DNA of 64,000 nt. Origin: Closterium sp. Naga37s-1. Its lineage: Eukaryota > Streptophyta > Zygnematophyceae > Desmidiales > Closteriaceae. A model generated the notes under the pieces. That model made no database searches. It was not told where the DNA came from and saw nothing but the letters and a program-made list of their open reading frames with translations. Position numbers and translations under genes: made by a program. This document shows, in pieces, positions 29,650 to 40,495 of this stretch. Position 1 is the stretch's first letter. Each line of letters begins with the position of its first letter. The DNA is taken from positions 310,001 through 374,000 of the forward strand of contig CANJKZ010001112.1 in NCBI GenBank assembly GCA_947471745.1. The letters are read 5' to 3'.

Positions 29650-32600
29650 AACGAACATCTGGGGCAAACAATGATTTGATAGAAAAAACTGATGTCTAGC
29701 ATCTGAAGAAACTCCTTAATTTCATCTAGACACCCATTGGTTGAGAAGGTCTTGAGTGGTTCGCCAGAGAATGTTGGAGAGAGATGTCTCACGAGCAAGT
29801 GGAGAGGGCGAGAGCGGGATTGCGTGGGTTCCAAACAGGTACTGCCCTGCTACTTGCTCCTGAATGAGTATGAGAAGGGAAGGAAAGAGATGGATAAGGA
29901 AAGAAGTGGAAAGGAAAGGGAACGGAAGGGAAGGAAAGGGAAGGGAATTTAAGGCCAAGGGTTCATACACAAGAAAACCATCATTGGTCAAACAGGAAAT
30001 TGGGAGAAGTTGGGGGTAAGTGGAGGTAAGAAAGGGACAGAGGGGGAAGTGGGGGGTGGGGGGGTCAGCAGCGAGGGGAAGGGCGAAGTGGGGGGAGAGG
30101 GGGGGAAGACGAGGAGGGGCGAAGCAAGGGGAAGGAGAGAAATAGGCCTGGGGTACAGTGGAGGTGCAGAGGAAAAAAAAGGGGCGAGGGCGTGAGGGAG
30201 GGAGAGGCTAGTAAAAGCCAGCTGAGAGCATTGGCGTGTGTATGGGGTATAGGTTGAGTCAGAATGTCAAAGGATACACGAACGTTAGGTCCCACGGGTC
30301 CTCACTCATAGGGAAGAGCAGCAAGGGGGTATAGGTTGAGTCAGAGAGTCAAAGCGGGCTGTTGTCAAAAACAACCTGTAACAATGGGGTGTTTATGGGG
30401 TAGAAGTTGGGTCAGATTGTCAAAGAGCATACCTGGGGAGCAGTAGAGGCGCGGAGGAAGAGAGGGACGAGGGCGCGAGGGAGCAAACAGAGGCCGAGGA
30501 GGGAGAAGATGTTGTTGACTGTGGCTGCGAGGAGGGAAGGTAGCTCCCTTAGTACTGCAGTTCGCACCATGCCAGGGTCTATGGGGCTGGAATGGGAGGA
30601 AGCGGGGGGGACAGCACAGGAGGGTTTAAGTAAAGGCCAAGGAAGAGATGGTGTTGACTGTGGCTGCGAGGAATGAGAGTAGCTCCCTCAACACTGCAGT
30701 GCGCACCATGCCGGGGTCTATTGGTCTGGAATGGGAGGCAGCGGGGGGTCACGTGAAGTGGGGAGGGGGGGGAAGATGGAGTTGACTACATTGACTGTGG
30801 CTGAGAGAAACGAGGGCAGCTCCCTCAGTACAGCGGTACGCACCATGCCAGGGTCGATGGGGCTGAAGGGAGGGACAGAAATAGAGGATAGAGCATTGAC
30901 TGAGTTGACTGCGTTGACTGTGGCTGCGAGGAAGGAGGGCAGCTCCCTCAGCATGACGGGGCATGGGCAGCTCTCTCTGCCAGGGTCTATGTGGCTGGAG
31001 GGGGGGGGGAGGAAAGAAGTAAAGAAAGGCTGTGTTGATTGTATTTCACTGTGGCAGAGAGGAACGAGGGCAGCTAACACAGCACGGCAGTTCGCACCAT
31101 GCCGGGGACTACGGGTCTGCTTGGGGTGGCAAGAGGGGGAGAAAGGATAGGGGTCAGAAGAGCAAAGAGAGAGCATGGGCTGTGTTGACTGTGGCTGCGA
31201 GGAAGGAGGGAAGCAGGGAGTTTTTGAGAATTCTCAAACGCTCAGCACAGCAGTGCACACCATGCCGGGGTCTATGGGTCTGCAAGGGGTGGCGATAAGG
31301 AAAGCCGGGCAGTTGAGGGCAGAAGAGAATTATACACATGGGAATAAATAGAAAGCAGTTGAGGTAAATTTGGTGGAGGTAGGCACACGAGAAAGTATAG
31401 GGAGAGAGAGGCTTACACGACAGAGATGTGACACATGAGCACAGAACATACCGTTGCAAAGTCTAAGACACGGTAAGGGCAGTGGAGGCAGGCACACGAG
31501 AAAGTGTAGGGAGAGAGAGGCTTACACGACAGAGATGTGACACGTGGAGGGCTCTGATTGGAGGAGACGCTGAAGGTGCAGTGAGAAGAGGAGCAGGCAC
31601 ACTGCAGGCAGGAAGGCAGCAGAGCGTAGCAAGAAACGGAGTTAGCCGTTGGAGCGTGTTGGCGGAGCATGCAAGCACGCAGCATACAGTATCCACACAG
31701 CTAGTGCAGGTAGCGTTTTCAGTCGACTCAAAAGTCGAGTCGACTCAAAGTCACCTCGAGGGTGAGGTGGGAGGAGAATGCAAGCAAGCAAGCATGCAGT
31801 ATCCACAGCTAGTGCAGGTACCGGCATTGGGGACTTACAGAATGTGCACCGAACAAAAAACTATATACATACAATTGGAGGCCTGGTATATGCTGGCTGC
31901 AGGGTAGAACAGAGGTGGGGGTGAGCTAGAGAGAACATGCAATCATACACATGCAACGCACACGTACGTCCATACACACGTTAGGTTGGGGTTGCGACCT
32001 TATAATAAGACCATACATACAATTGGAGGCCTGGTATATGCTGGCTGCAGGATAGAACAGAGGCGGGGGTGAGCTGGCAGGAGCGTGCGAGCATGCACCA
32101 TGCACAGCATACACGTACATGTACTATGTGTGTAAAAAAACAAATCTATATACATACGTTTTGAGGCCTGGTATATGCTGGCTGCAGGGTAGAACAGAGG
32201 CGCGGGTGAGCTGGCAGAAGCATACGAGCAATCATGGATGTAAGCATGCACCATGCACACAACACATCACGCCCAGACATACGTTTGGAGGCCTGATATA
32301 TGCTGGCTGCAGGGTAGAATAGAGGCGGGGGGTGAGTTGGCAGGAGCATACGAGCAAGCAACCATGCACCATGCATACGGCACTCGTGTTGACACGTACG
32401 TTTGGAGGCCTGGTATATGCTGGCTGCAGGGTAGAACAGAGGCGGGGGTGAGCCGGCAGGAGCAGCAGCGCCTGCTGCTAGAGATGCCACGTCAGACACG
32501 TACAGCTGGCGCACTGGTATTGGAGGAAAGCGGGGAGGAGGGGGTGAATGAAGAGGAAGGGTGGCAGAGAGCCTTAATCATATGACAGTGCAACACATGT

Positions 32601-33003
32601 AGTGAGAGAGGGCACAGAAGGGGGTACTATTCTACAATCACCTGTGTGAAGTAGGCTTTTCCTACTTGCTTAAACATACTCCTAAGCAGCGCTGCTGACT
32701 GGAATTATGTCCGAAGACGTACTGTTCTACAATCACCTGTGTGAAGCATTGCCAGCAGCGCCGGGGTGTTTTGGGGGTCGCCTGCTGGCAATGCTTCACA
32801 TAGTTGATTCGATGGTAAATTACTGCCGGGGTCGACTCCATGAATGCGTTTGTCAACATGCCTGATTGATGAGTGAGGGATGTCACATTGACAATGCAGC
32901 TACTACTCATTCTCGCCATCGATTCCCTCACAACGTTTCTAGGCAACGTTGCATGCGACCCCCTTCCCCCCCGCCACTCCCCCCACCCCCCCCCCCCCCC
33001 CCC

Positions 33004-33037
<34 letters not shown>

Positions 33038-36000
33038 AAAACATCATGTGGATGGTTCACCTGATCTATGCGTGAAGGAAGTCACATTGACTACGCGGCA
33101 TTTCAGTCTCTCCTCCGCCTCCCCACATGCGCCTGTGTTGTTCCCTCCATGTGCATGTGCTTGTAAGGAGGGCGCTCGTCTTCCCATGAGCGGCAGCAGG
33201 CGGAGTGTGAGTAGCACAGGCCCGAGATAGTTGGTTGCTAGCATGCTGCGATGACCAATAAGTGGGGGAGACGAGAGGGGCAGAGAGGTGACTGTATGTG
33301 AGGGGCGCAGGCGGAGCGTGAGCAGGACAGTCCCGAGGTAGTTGGTTGCTAGCATGCTGCGATGACAGAGGACGGATGAAAAACAGGAGGGAATCACAAC
33401 AAGGAGTAGACGGAAAGGAAGGTTTGAGTGGCAGCAGGCAGAGTTGGTGGCTAGCATGCTGCGATGACCGAGGACGGAGGGAGGACACAGGGGATTCGCA
33501 ATGGGGAATGGAAGGACAGGACGGAATGGTGAGGGGCAGCAGGCAGAGCGTGAGCAGGACCGGGCCGAGATAGTTGGTGGGTAGGATGCTGCAGACACCG
33601 ATGAGCAAGGGAAACGAGGGGCGATTCGAACGACGGGCTGGCATACGAGAGGGGCAGCAGGGGGGGCGTGAATAGAACAGGGCCGAGGTGCTTGGTAGCT
33701 AGCATGCTGAAATGACCAATGAGGGGACGACACAGGGGATTCATAATGAGTGGCAGCTAGCAGGTGGAGCGTGAGCAGAGCAGGGGGGGCATGGTTGGTG
33801 GTTAAGGTGCTGCAGTCACCACTCAGCAAGGGGGAAGGGGAGCTGGGATCGTACCGGTCAACTGGTAGAGAGGCAGGTGCAGAGCGGTGGGAGGCGGTGG
33901 GAGAAAGGATGCCGGCATTGTTGACAAGGAGGCATAAGGGAGGCATGGGAGAGGGAACTTGAGCCATACGCGTCTGCCATTGCTGCTGCTGCTGGCCCCA
34001 GAGAAACCCCTTTTCCTCCCCCTCCTCCCCCTCCTCCTCCTCCTCCTCCTCCTCCTCCTCTTCCTCATCTACTGCCTCTTCCTCCAGCCCCCGCTCCTCT
34101 CCACCCTCCTGGCTACCCTCTTTCGCCCTCCCCTCATTCTCTTCCTCTTCCCCTCCTCGTCTTGATCCCTGCTGTGCCTCCTCCAAACTGGAATTGCTTT
34201 CGAGAAGTCCAAAGATACTCCTCGCCTTTTCTCCCACCTTTTCAATCCCCTCCTCAGCACCAGTCATAACCGCATCCAGCCCTAGTTTCGAGCGCACGAG
34301 GTGGCAGAAACGGACAACGGATGCCGGCCGGGAGAGGTCGAGCGGCAGGACCTCTATCGACGCGTGGGGATGCTGACGAAGGATGTCGGCAGCTGCCTTC
34401 AGGGGAGGAACACGTGGCAGGATGCCGGGCGGCATTGTACGGAGGACATGGGTTTCGGATTTGAGGTTGACAGTTTCCAGGGTATTGAGCTTCCCTTGAA
34501 GCTTGGGGTTAGGAGTTGGCATGGCACGAGTTCCCATGATAGCTAAGGATGCTTTATGGGAAAGCGTCTAAGTTCTGACACGATAATCATTGACTGTGCT
34601 AAGAGACTGAGGGCAGCACTATTATAAAGACTCATGCAGGTTCTGTTGTAGAATCTTTTTAAAAGGAAAAAAAACACTTATTGTAGCCACCTTTTTAAAC
34701 CAATCTCACCTGGTAACCACGCTTGAATGAGCGGCATCCTGCAGCAGCACAGGGGGTGGGAGAAGCAGCAGTGGTGATAGGAAAGTGACTTTCAAGTACC
34801 TTGGAAATATTTTGGTGAATTTTCATTGCTCTGGAAAAATGGGTGGCAGTGACTAGAAACGGACTTGGATGCCCAGATATAAAAAAAGCGTCTGCCGAAA
34901 CAGATGCATTTGATCCTAGCATCTCACCCATCACCACATGCCTAAACATCTACCGCCTCAGCATCTGCATCTCACCCATCACTGCGTGCCTGATCATCTA
35001 CAATTGATCATCCACGTCTCACCCATCATCTGCATCTCACCCATCACCACATGCCTGATCATCAGCAATCAATCATGCACCCACCTCACCCGTCATACAC
35101 TTCTTACCAATCACCACATGGAAGGTGCCTAGAGATGCCAGCGCTGTTGCTGCCTCCTTCCCCAGCCCGGACGTGGCCTGGCAAACCAATCACCCAAGAA
35201 AAAGAAATTCAAGAAACCCAACAGCCAATCCAATAACGACTGAGCGAAGCTGAATTGTTGTGCAATTTCCAAATGACAAGAACTTTGTATCAGGGATTGA
35301 CAACTGTAACACAAGGTGCAATAATACCAGGAAAAGAATCACACACTTCATCTTCAACGGACCAGACTATCACATCACATCACACCACACCACACCACAC
35401 CACACCACACCACACCACACCACACCACACCACACCACACCACACCACACCACACCACACATCACATCACATCACACTACATAACATCACACCACATCTC
35501 ATCACATCACATCACAACACAACACACCTCACCTCACATCCCATTAAATCACATCACATATCATCACATCACTTCATCTCTCGATAAGACCACACCCATC
35601 ACATCCCATCCCATCCCATCCCATCCCATCCCATCCCATCCCATCCCATCCCATCCCATCCCATCCCATCCCATCCCATCATATCCCATCATATCGCATG
35701 CCCACCCAGTCACAAGGCATGTTTCTCTCAGTGCGTGAGGCGATTCAAATGACATACCCCAGTCACAATACACGTTGCTCTCAGCGCTCCTCCGTTCACA
35801 CTTCCTCCTCTTCCTTCTCCTTCTCCCCTTTCTCCTCCTCCTCCTCCTTCTCCTTCTCCACGCTCTCCTCTGTCTCCTCTCTTTCCTTCTACTTGTCCAT
35901 ACTCTCTTCCGTCATCGCCACGCTCCTTATCCTCCCCTGCTCGCGACGTCTCCGATCTACTTCCTGGTAACGGATTTCGCGAACTAACTTTGCTATTTCG

Positions 36001-36150
36001 CAGAAACGCCACGCGGATGTGCGACAGAAGGACATACCAGGTCCAGAAAACGCCCATAAGGAGGAAATTCGGAGGGTACAGCACGTTCGTTAAAGCCCTG
36101 AACGCTCGGTCATTCCAACTGGAAACGATTCCCCGCATCCCCAGTTTCAT
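29650..36150 (-). CDS. FEY/FOREVER YOUNG-like short-chain dehydrogenase
   Basis: Minus-strand exons supported: 36150-35758, 35177-35108, 34738-34710, 34396-33855 and 33245-33061; these join in phase. A hydrophobic N-terminal anchor (LLMGVFWTWYVLLSHIRVAFLR) precedes the Rossmann fold, TCIVTG joined by splicing to ATSGLGKEAATALASLGTFHVV (TGxxxGxG). Then come LDLSRPASVVRFC, LLVNNAGIL (NNAG), MLATNYLGPVLLTLRLLPL and RVVNVTSFTHRSG. Downstream, a 24-nt exon (up to five copies, 32423-31870) supplies the catalytic SIYQASK (YxxxK), and a later exon (six copies, 31283-30524) supplies DPGMVRTAVLRELP. The order and anchor resemble plant FEY proteins. A 95-residue acidic insertion in exon 4 may be an unrecognised intron. 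I could not place the C-terminal exons with confidence; 29650 is a guess. Confidence 0.75.
30524..31283 (-). repeat. Six copies of the FEY-like PGMV exon
   Basis: Copies at about 30524-30591, 30662-30731, 30802-30870, 30923-30996, 31052-31120 and 31192-31283 (plus-strand core gcagctccctcagcacagc, then caccatgccggggtctat). On the minus strand each encodes a version of IDPGMVRTAVLRELPSFLAA, preceded by a cag acceptor. Which copy is used cannot be told by eye. Confidence 0.9.
31223..31238. repeat. Palindrome TTTGAGAATTCTCAAA inside an exon copy
   Basis: A perfect 16-bp palindrome with AATT centre. It interrupts the highest-coordinate copy of the PGMV exon: where other copies read gcagctccctcag, this one has an insertion of about 20 bases. 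Confidence 0.9.
31664..31822. repeat. 51-bp duplication flanking two palindromes
   Basis: Imperfect direct copies at 31664-31714 and 31772-31822 (both containing agtatccac and agctagtgcaggta). Between them lie TTTTCAGTCGACTCAAAA (31716-31733, one mismatch from palindromic) and GAGTCGACTC (31737-31746). Confidence 0.88.
31870..32425 (-). repeat. Five copies of a 24-nt YxxxK mini-exon
   Basis: Plus-strand core ggaggcctggtatatgctgg followed by ctgcag. On the minus strand each reads cag acceptor, ccagcatataccaggcctcc, then a gtatgt or gtacgt donor. Best bounds: 32400-32423 and 32283-32306; others near 32158-32180, 32015-32040 and 31872-31897. The three highest-coordinate copies keep the Lys codon of SIYQASK; the two lowest encode Asn there. 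Confidence 0.88.
32626..32800. repeat. Direct repeat with two hairpins, FEY-like intron
   Basis: ttctacaatcacctgtgtga occurs at about 32630-32650 and 32725-32745. After the first copy is the small hairpin agtaggcttttcctact. Overlapping the second is an exact 19-bp inverted repeat, 32740-32758 with 32782-32800 (TGTGAAGCATTGCCAGCAG and its complement). The palindrome agcagcgctgct lies between. Confidence 0.9.
32985..33040. repeat. Homopolymer C and A runs with CA repeat
   Basis: About 19 Cs, then about 16 As, then (ac)n, then As. It lies just inside the intron 5' of the FEY-like gene after exon 5. Length should be treated as uncertain because such runs are error-prone. Confidence 0.8.
33340..33825 (-). 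repeat. FEY-like exon 5 upstream echoes, five copies
   Basis: On the minus strand, copies of the acceptor (cag) and 5' part (catgctagcaaccaactacc) lie near 33363, 33470, 33594, 33715 and 33822. The intact exon is 33245-33061. All lie upstream in gene direction. They encode decayed versions of MLATNYLGPVLLTLRLLPL. Confidence 0.9.
35370..35475. repeat. ACACC pentamer array
   Basis: About 18 tandem cacac/accac units within an atcac-rich stretch, in intron 1 of the FEY-like gene. Confidence 0.92.
35596..35690. repeat. CCCAT pentamer array
   Basis: About 17 tandem cccat units in FEY-like intron 1, the reverse complement of the gggat array in ClpD intron 6. Immediately beside it, about 35700-35720, a degraded copy of the exon 1 end (minus strand cttgtgactggg, CLVTG) is visible. 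Confidence 0.92.
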
Positions 36151-37245
36151 TGGTCTACAGCACGTACGGCGACGTTGCAGTTGAAACGAGAATCACCGCT
36201 TTACGGACTAGTAGAGACCGCACGGCGGCGTCAAGAAGCGAGCAACGGGAATTCAAGGATTTCTGACAGAACCTTTCAACGTCTGCTTCCGTAAATCTAG
36301 ATTCCTCCAGACCGATTGGGTCGATTTCGACCCATACGCGTCTGATCAACGAGCCGTGGCGCTGATGGGGAAAGGTGTCAGATCATCATGTGCTGTAGCA
36401 CACGAGGAGACATATCTACCGTATCCAACCGACACAGAGAGTCTGGTTTTACGTTTTGGAATACACTACCTCGATTTTGCTGTTCCTTGGTAGTTGATGC
36501 TGTAATATGTGGAATGACAAAAACGTACAGCAGTATTTGAAGCCACACATCAACCACCTGGCCTGAACCAACTGATTGAACATCTACATCCATGGAATGG
36601 TAGGTAATAACATCTGGCTCAGGTATAGCTTATGCTAAACAGGAGTTGATGCAACATCAGGCTGCTGAGGCTGCAGCTATAGCTCCCACCAGCAACTGGC
36701 CTCCAGCCCCTACAACAGGGGAAGAGGCTCACTGTTCTGTAGCTCTGTACAGGGTACAGGACCTATCACATGAACAGGAGGAATGTGCCTCTCATGCCAT
36801 TCGCATGCAGGCACCAATCACCAGAAGACCAGATACCACCCAGTAATGGACCCAAAACCCTTCTTAACTTTGCTCTCATCTAGCCTATGGTTAAGTATGA
36901 CCGCCAACACACACACTTATAGTGCAAGGACCTAGATACGCAGCTGAGAGGGGGTGTAGATACAAGAGGTGGCAGGCAGGACAACAGCAGTTAGCAGATT
37001 GCAGTGCAAATCACTGGCCGAAAGGTACTGTTGCAGCTGGAAACCATCAGAAGATCTTCACCATCAAAGTCAACAGAAGCACCTGATGCACAAGAAGCAT
37101 CATGGACATCAGCAGCGCCTCCAGTTCGACATCAGGACCAAAGAACCGGCGTTTCAGCACTGACACTGGCGCGCCTCCCTCCCCATCCTCCCATTTCAAC
37201 TTCCAACCTCAGCTGTCAAACAAGGCCCTCCCCCACACTCCCCCA
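36151..37245. other. Intergenic, upstream of FEY-like gene
   Basis: No gene supported. It should contain the promoter of the minus-strand FEY-like gene and the 3' flank of the terpene-synthase-like gene. I saw no clear TATA box. Confidence 0.35.
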
Positions 37246-38682
37246 TTAATGCAACGCAGAGAAGTCGCCAGCAGCAGTCTCGATCTCATCCATAAGCCAT
37301 TGAGGCACGTCGTTAATTAACTCCACGCCGCATCCCTCCACGGTAATCTTATCCCCTTCATCATCCGAACCAGCGTTAGCTTCAGCCGTCGCCGTTTTCG
37401 CAGCCGGCTGCGCTCGGAATCGCCATGCGCAGCCGTACCACGCCATGACGCCGTGAACGGCGCTCTTAGCGACGCGCACAAACCCCAGCAACGACGCGCG
37501 TTCGTCACCTTCGGGCAGATCCTCCGCCTCCAGTTCGATCCGCCTGGCGACAGCAGAGAAAGCGACGGCTAGGGAGTTCTGGAGGAGAAGATTCGTCTCC
37601 CCGTCGAACAGCTGCGCAGCGGATAAGGAAGCTGACGTCGCGAGTTTGCCACGAGTCACGAGGAGGGAATCAGCGGAGAGAGCTGTGAGAGCGGCTGCGG
37701 TGAAGATGAGAGGGAGGAGGGCTTGGAAGGAGGAATCGGAGAGAGGGGGGAGGTGGTGCTGAGTCGCCGCGAGGAGCATTGTCGGCCAGGCGACGTTTGT
37801 TGTCGCTCGGTATAGGAGGTATTCGTGGAGAGTGGGTATTTGTCCCGCTTCTAGGGATTGCCGTAGCGCGGCGTGAGACTTCAACCCAGCCTGAAAAAAA
37901 GCACCAAGCATCACGAAACATTAGGACTTCGGACATTGACAAAGATATCGACTGGATGAGTGAATGTTCACTTTGAAGTACTTCGTTTTCAGGTGAAGGG
38001 TGCTGAATGAAATGGTGCTTACCGTGCTGTACGCTGACCAGCAGCTCAGGTATCGCTTCAGCCAGGACGCAGAGTCCCCGTTTGGTCGGTCTAGACTATC
38101 GGAACCCCGGCTGGATTGCAGAACTGACAGCGATCCCACAAATGCTTCCAACTTCAACGGATACTTGCTGTCAAGCCGACGAGGGAACGAGCTTAAATGT
38201 CTTCTCTCTGTTCTGCATCCTCCCATGCACCCCTTCCCCGCAGTAGCGACCTCCCCGATAAACACTGTCAACTGAGAAAATTCATCTTCCGAGCCATGCC
38301 GTTTCAACCAGTCGTCCCATAATAGGAAGCTATGAAGCTGTTTCGCGGCAGCTTCGCAGAATGATCTCGACCCCGGTTGGACCGCGGAGAGAGCGAGCAG
38401 GAAGGGAGCCCAACCGCCGTCAGACGCTGTTAGCCTTAAATCGCCTATCCCAGCCTGAAAAGATAAGAAACTATCTGGCTGAGCTGGCAACTCCCAGGTT
38501 TGCCACGTGGATAAGGAATCCGTCATCTGCGCCTTCCATACCAACGGCCATGATGGTGACAGGTGGATTCGAGAAAGCCTGTCAGAGAGTTCGCGATTTA
38601 CTAAAACTCTCGTAGGGGATGGATCCCTGGGTAGTAACTTACGCCTAGACGCAGAATCCAATACAACTGCTAGTTGATCCAT
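37246..38682 (-). CDS. Terpene-synthase-like protein, two exons
   Basis: Exons 38682-38023 and 37890-37246 join in phase 0 (434 aa). The frame has LLWDDWLKRHGSEDEF in the first exon, which could be a class I aspartate-rich metal site (DDxx...E/D). After the splice come AGQIPTLHEYLLYRATTNVAWP, which resembles the PSLEEYLxxRRxT..G segment of microbial-type terpene synthases found in non-seed plants, and WLKRYLSCWSAYST before it. NDVPQWLMDE near the C-terminus is a weak candidate for the NSE site but sits too close to the end. No transit peptide is obvious. The assignment rests on motif resemblance only; catalysis is uncertain. A second ttttcaggctggg acceptor-like sequence lies in exon 1 near 38450, so another intron is possible. 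Confidence 0.45.
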
Positions 38683-40495
38683 GATTTAAAACGTGCCAAG
38701 TTAGCTCTCGGAATAAGTTAGACTACCGAAGTCAGCTACGTAGGTAGAACCAGAAACAGCAGATAACTTGAGAGAGAGTCCACTTCTAACCTATCGACAA
38801 TAATGTCTCGCCAGCCCCAGGCGTGACAAAACCGAGTCAACAATCAAGGTGGGCTTGAAATCTCTAGAAAGACTTTGGGCCCCCAAACGGAAAGATGGTC
38901 AGAAAGAAGGATCACGCGAAGCAAAGGGAGAGCCGCTATGAGGAGCAGGCGAGACAGACAAGCCAACGGAGCCAAGGCGGACCAGTTGCGACTGGAAAGG
39001 GCCTGGCGAAACGCGTAAGATACGGGGGAGAACTCCCGTCGAGCTCAATCCAACGGAGAGCTGCACCAACCGAATCCCCTGCGGCGCAGCTCCCTGTTCC
39101 AACGCACGGCCGCGGACTGCGCGCGTGTGGCGCTGGAAGTTGCGCGTCCTGCTCGCGCCCCTTCTCAGAGTGGGAGTTCAGCTGTTTGGCGGAGATCAAA
39201 GTTGCGCGCTTCCCCGTCTTGCTGGCAGAGTCTGCTCACTAGTGGATGTGATGCAGGGAGAGGGGGGAGATGGGGGGAAGTGGGAAGGCGGGTCTCCTTG
39301 AGATCGCATCAGCGTGTGGCACTTTTTGCGTGTCGTTCTCCGCGACGCAGTTGTCAGGTGACCGCGTCGCACTGATTTGTGGCTTACTGTGCTGCGCTGT
39401 TTTGCTGAGGTGGCTACCTAAACCTGTCGCACACGACGATCGCCGCCAGCGACGCAAGGAAGAATGTGAAACGAAGCCAACGTGGGCGATTCGCGGGGAA
39501 CGGGTTTTCCCAGTGTTGCTGATTCGCTGACCTCGAGGGACAAAAACTGGGCGACGAACATCTGCGACCATAAGCCTAGAGAAAATCGCACGTGCGTTGT
39601 TACACCTGATGTCTATTTCAGTCCCCTTTCCCATCTTTCCCTGTGCTCCTCTCTCGAGCACGCGCTCCCCATGGGGAGAATGGGACTGTATTTGGGTAGC
39701 CTAGCGTGTCTTGTCTGGGAAACTCGAATAACTTATTCGAGGTCAAGAATATCTTAGTTTTGTCGTGGGCTAGTAACGCGCGGGCCGTTGGCTGTGAATG
39801 TCGACCACTGGGCGTATGGAGTGGCAGTGCGCTTGTTCAGAGTAGGCGGTTGAGTGAGCATTAGGGTGTATCTTCATCTGTGCTGAAATCTCAAACAAAG
39901 CTAGCTCAAGTTGCTCTGCTTCTCCCACCAACCAATCCCAATAACGGCGATCAGGGGGAGCAACTGGATAGATCTTGACGCTTCCCTGATTGGTTATAAC
40001 CGCTTTATTGTGCCCAAGGGGCGCCAGCGCAGGGTCTGTGTTTAGGGATGGGGATTGGTCAGATAGAATGGGTCAGGGTGTTCATTGGTCAGAATAGAAT
40101 TGCCCAAACACAGCTGACCACAAGATTCAGCTATCACTGACCCATCAGATGGGAAGGAAGGTAGGCCACAAAGAAGCTGAGAACCTGGCACATTGAACTC
40201 AACCGACGATACCTCACTGCATCCCCTCAAACCGATGATATGGTTAACCTGACTACAAAAGTTCCACCCAGCTCAGTAAAAGTGAGTGAACATAATTACT
40301 AATACTAGGTTGAGAGCTGACAGTGACCTTAGCAGCAACCACCAGCCATTTGAACAGGATGTTTTTACAAGAGACACCAGGACATCTACAATTTGTCCAG
40401 CAGAATGAAAGCAGAGTACCGTAACTTCTGTTGCAGCAGTCCATGTATGCATATTAAAACACTAACTTACGGCAGCATGAAGGTTGCAGGCCCTT
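38683..40495. other. Intergenic region, no gene recognised
   Basis: No supported gene. Between 40030 and 40110 the phrase ttggtcagatagaat/ttggtcagaatagaat is repeated. Otherwise unremarkable. Confidence 0.35.

Noticed and set aside
30524..32425. CRISPR-like array of regularly spaced repeats
   Set aside because: The units are exon-like, carry splice sites and encode SDR motifs. The genome is eukaryotic.
32985..33040. Poly-C/poly-A run as a retroposon tail
   Set aside because: No target duplication or retroposed sequence beside it; simple homopolymer expansion is enough.
35370..35690. Interstitial telomere array
   Set aside because: The units are ACACC and CCCAT pentamers, not TTTAGGG or a known variant.
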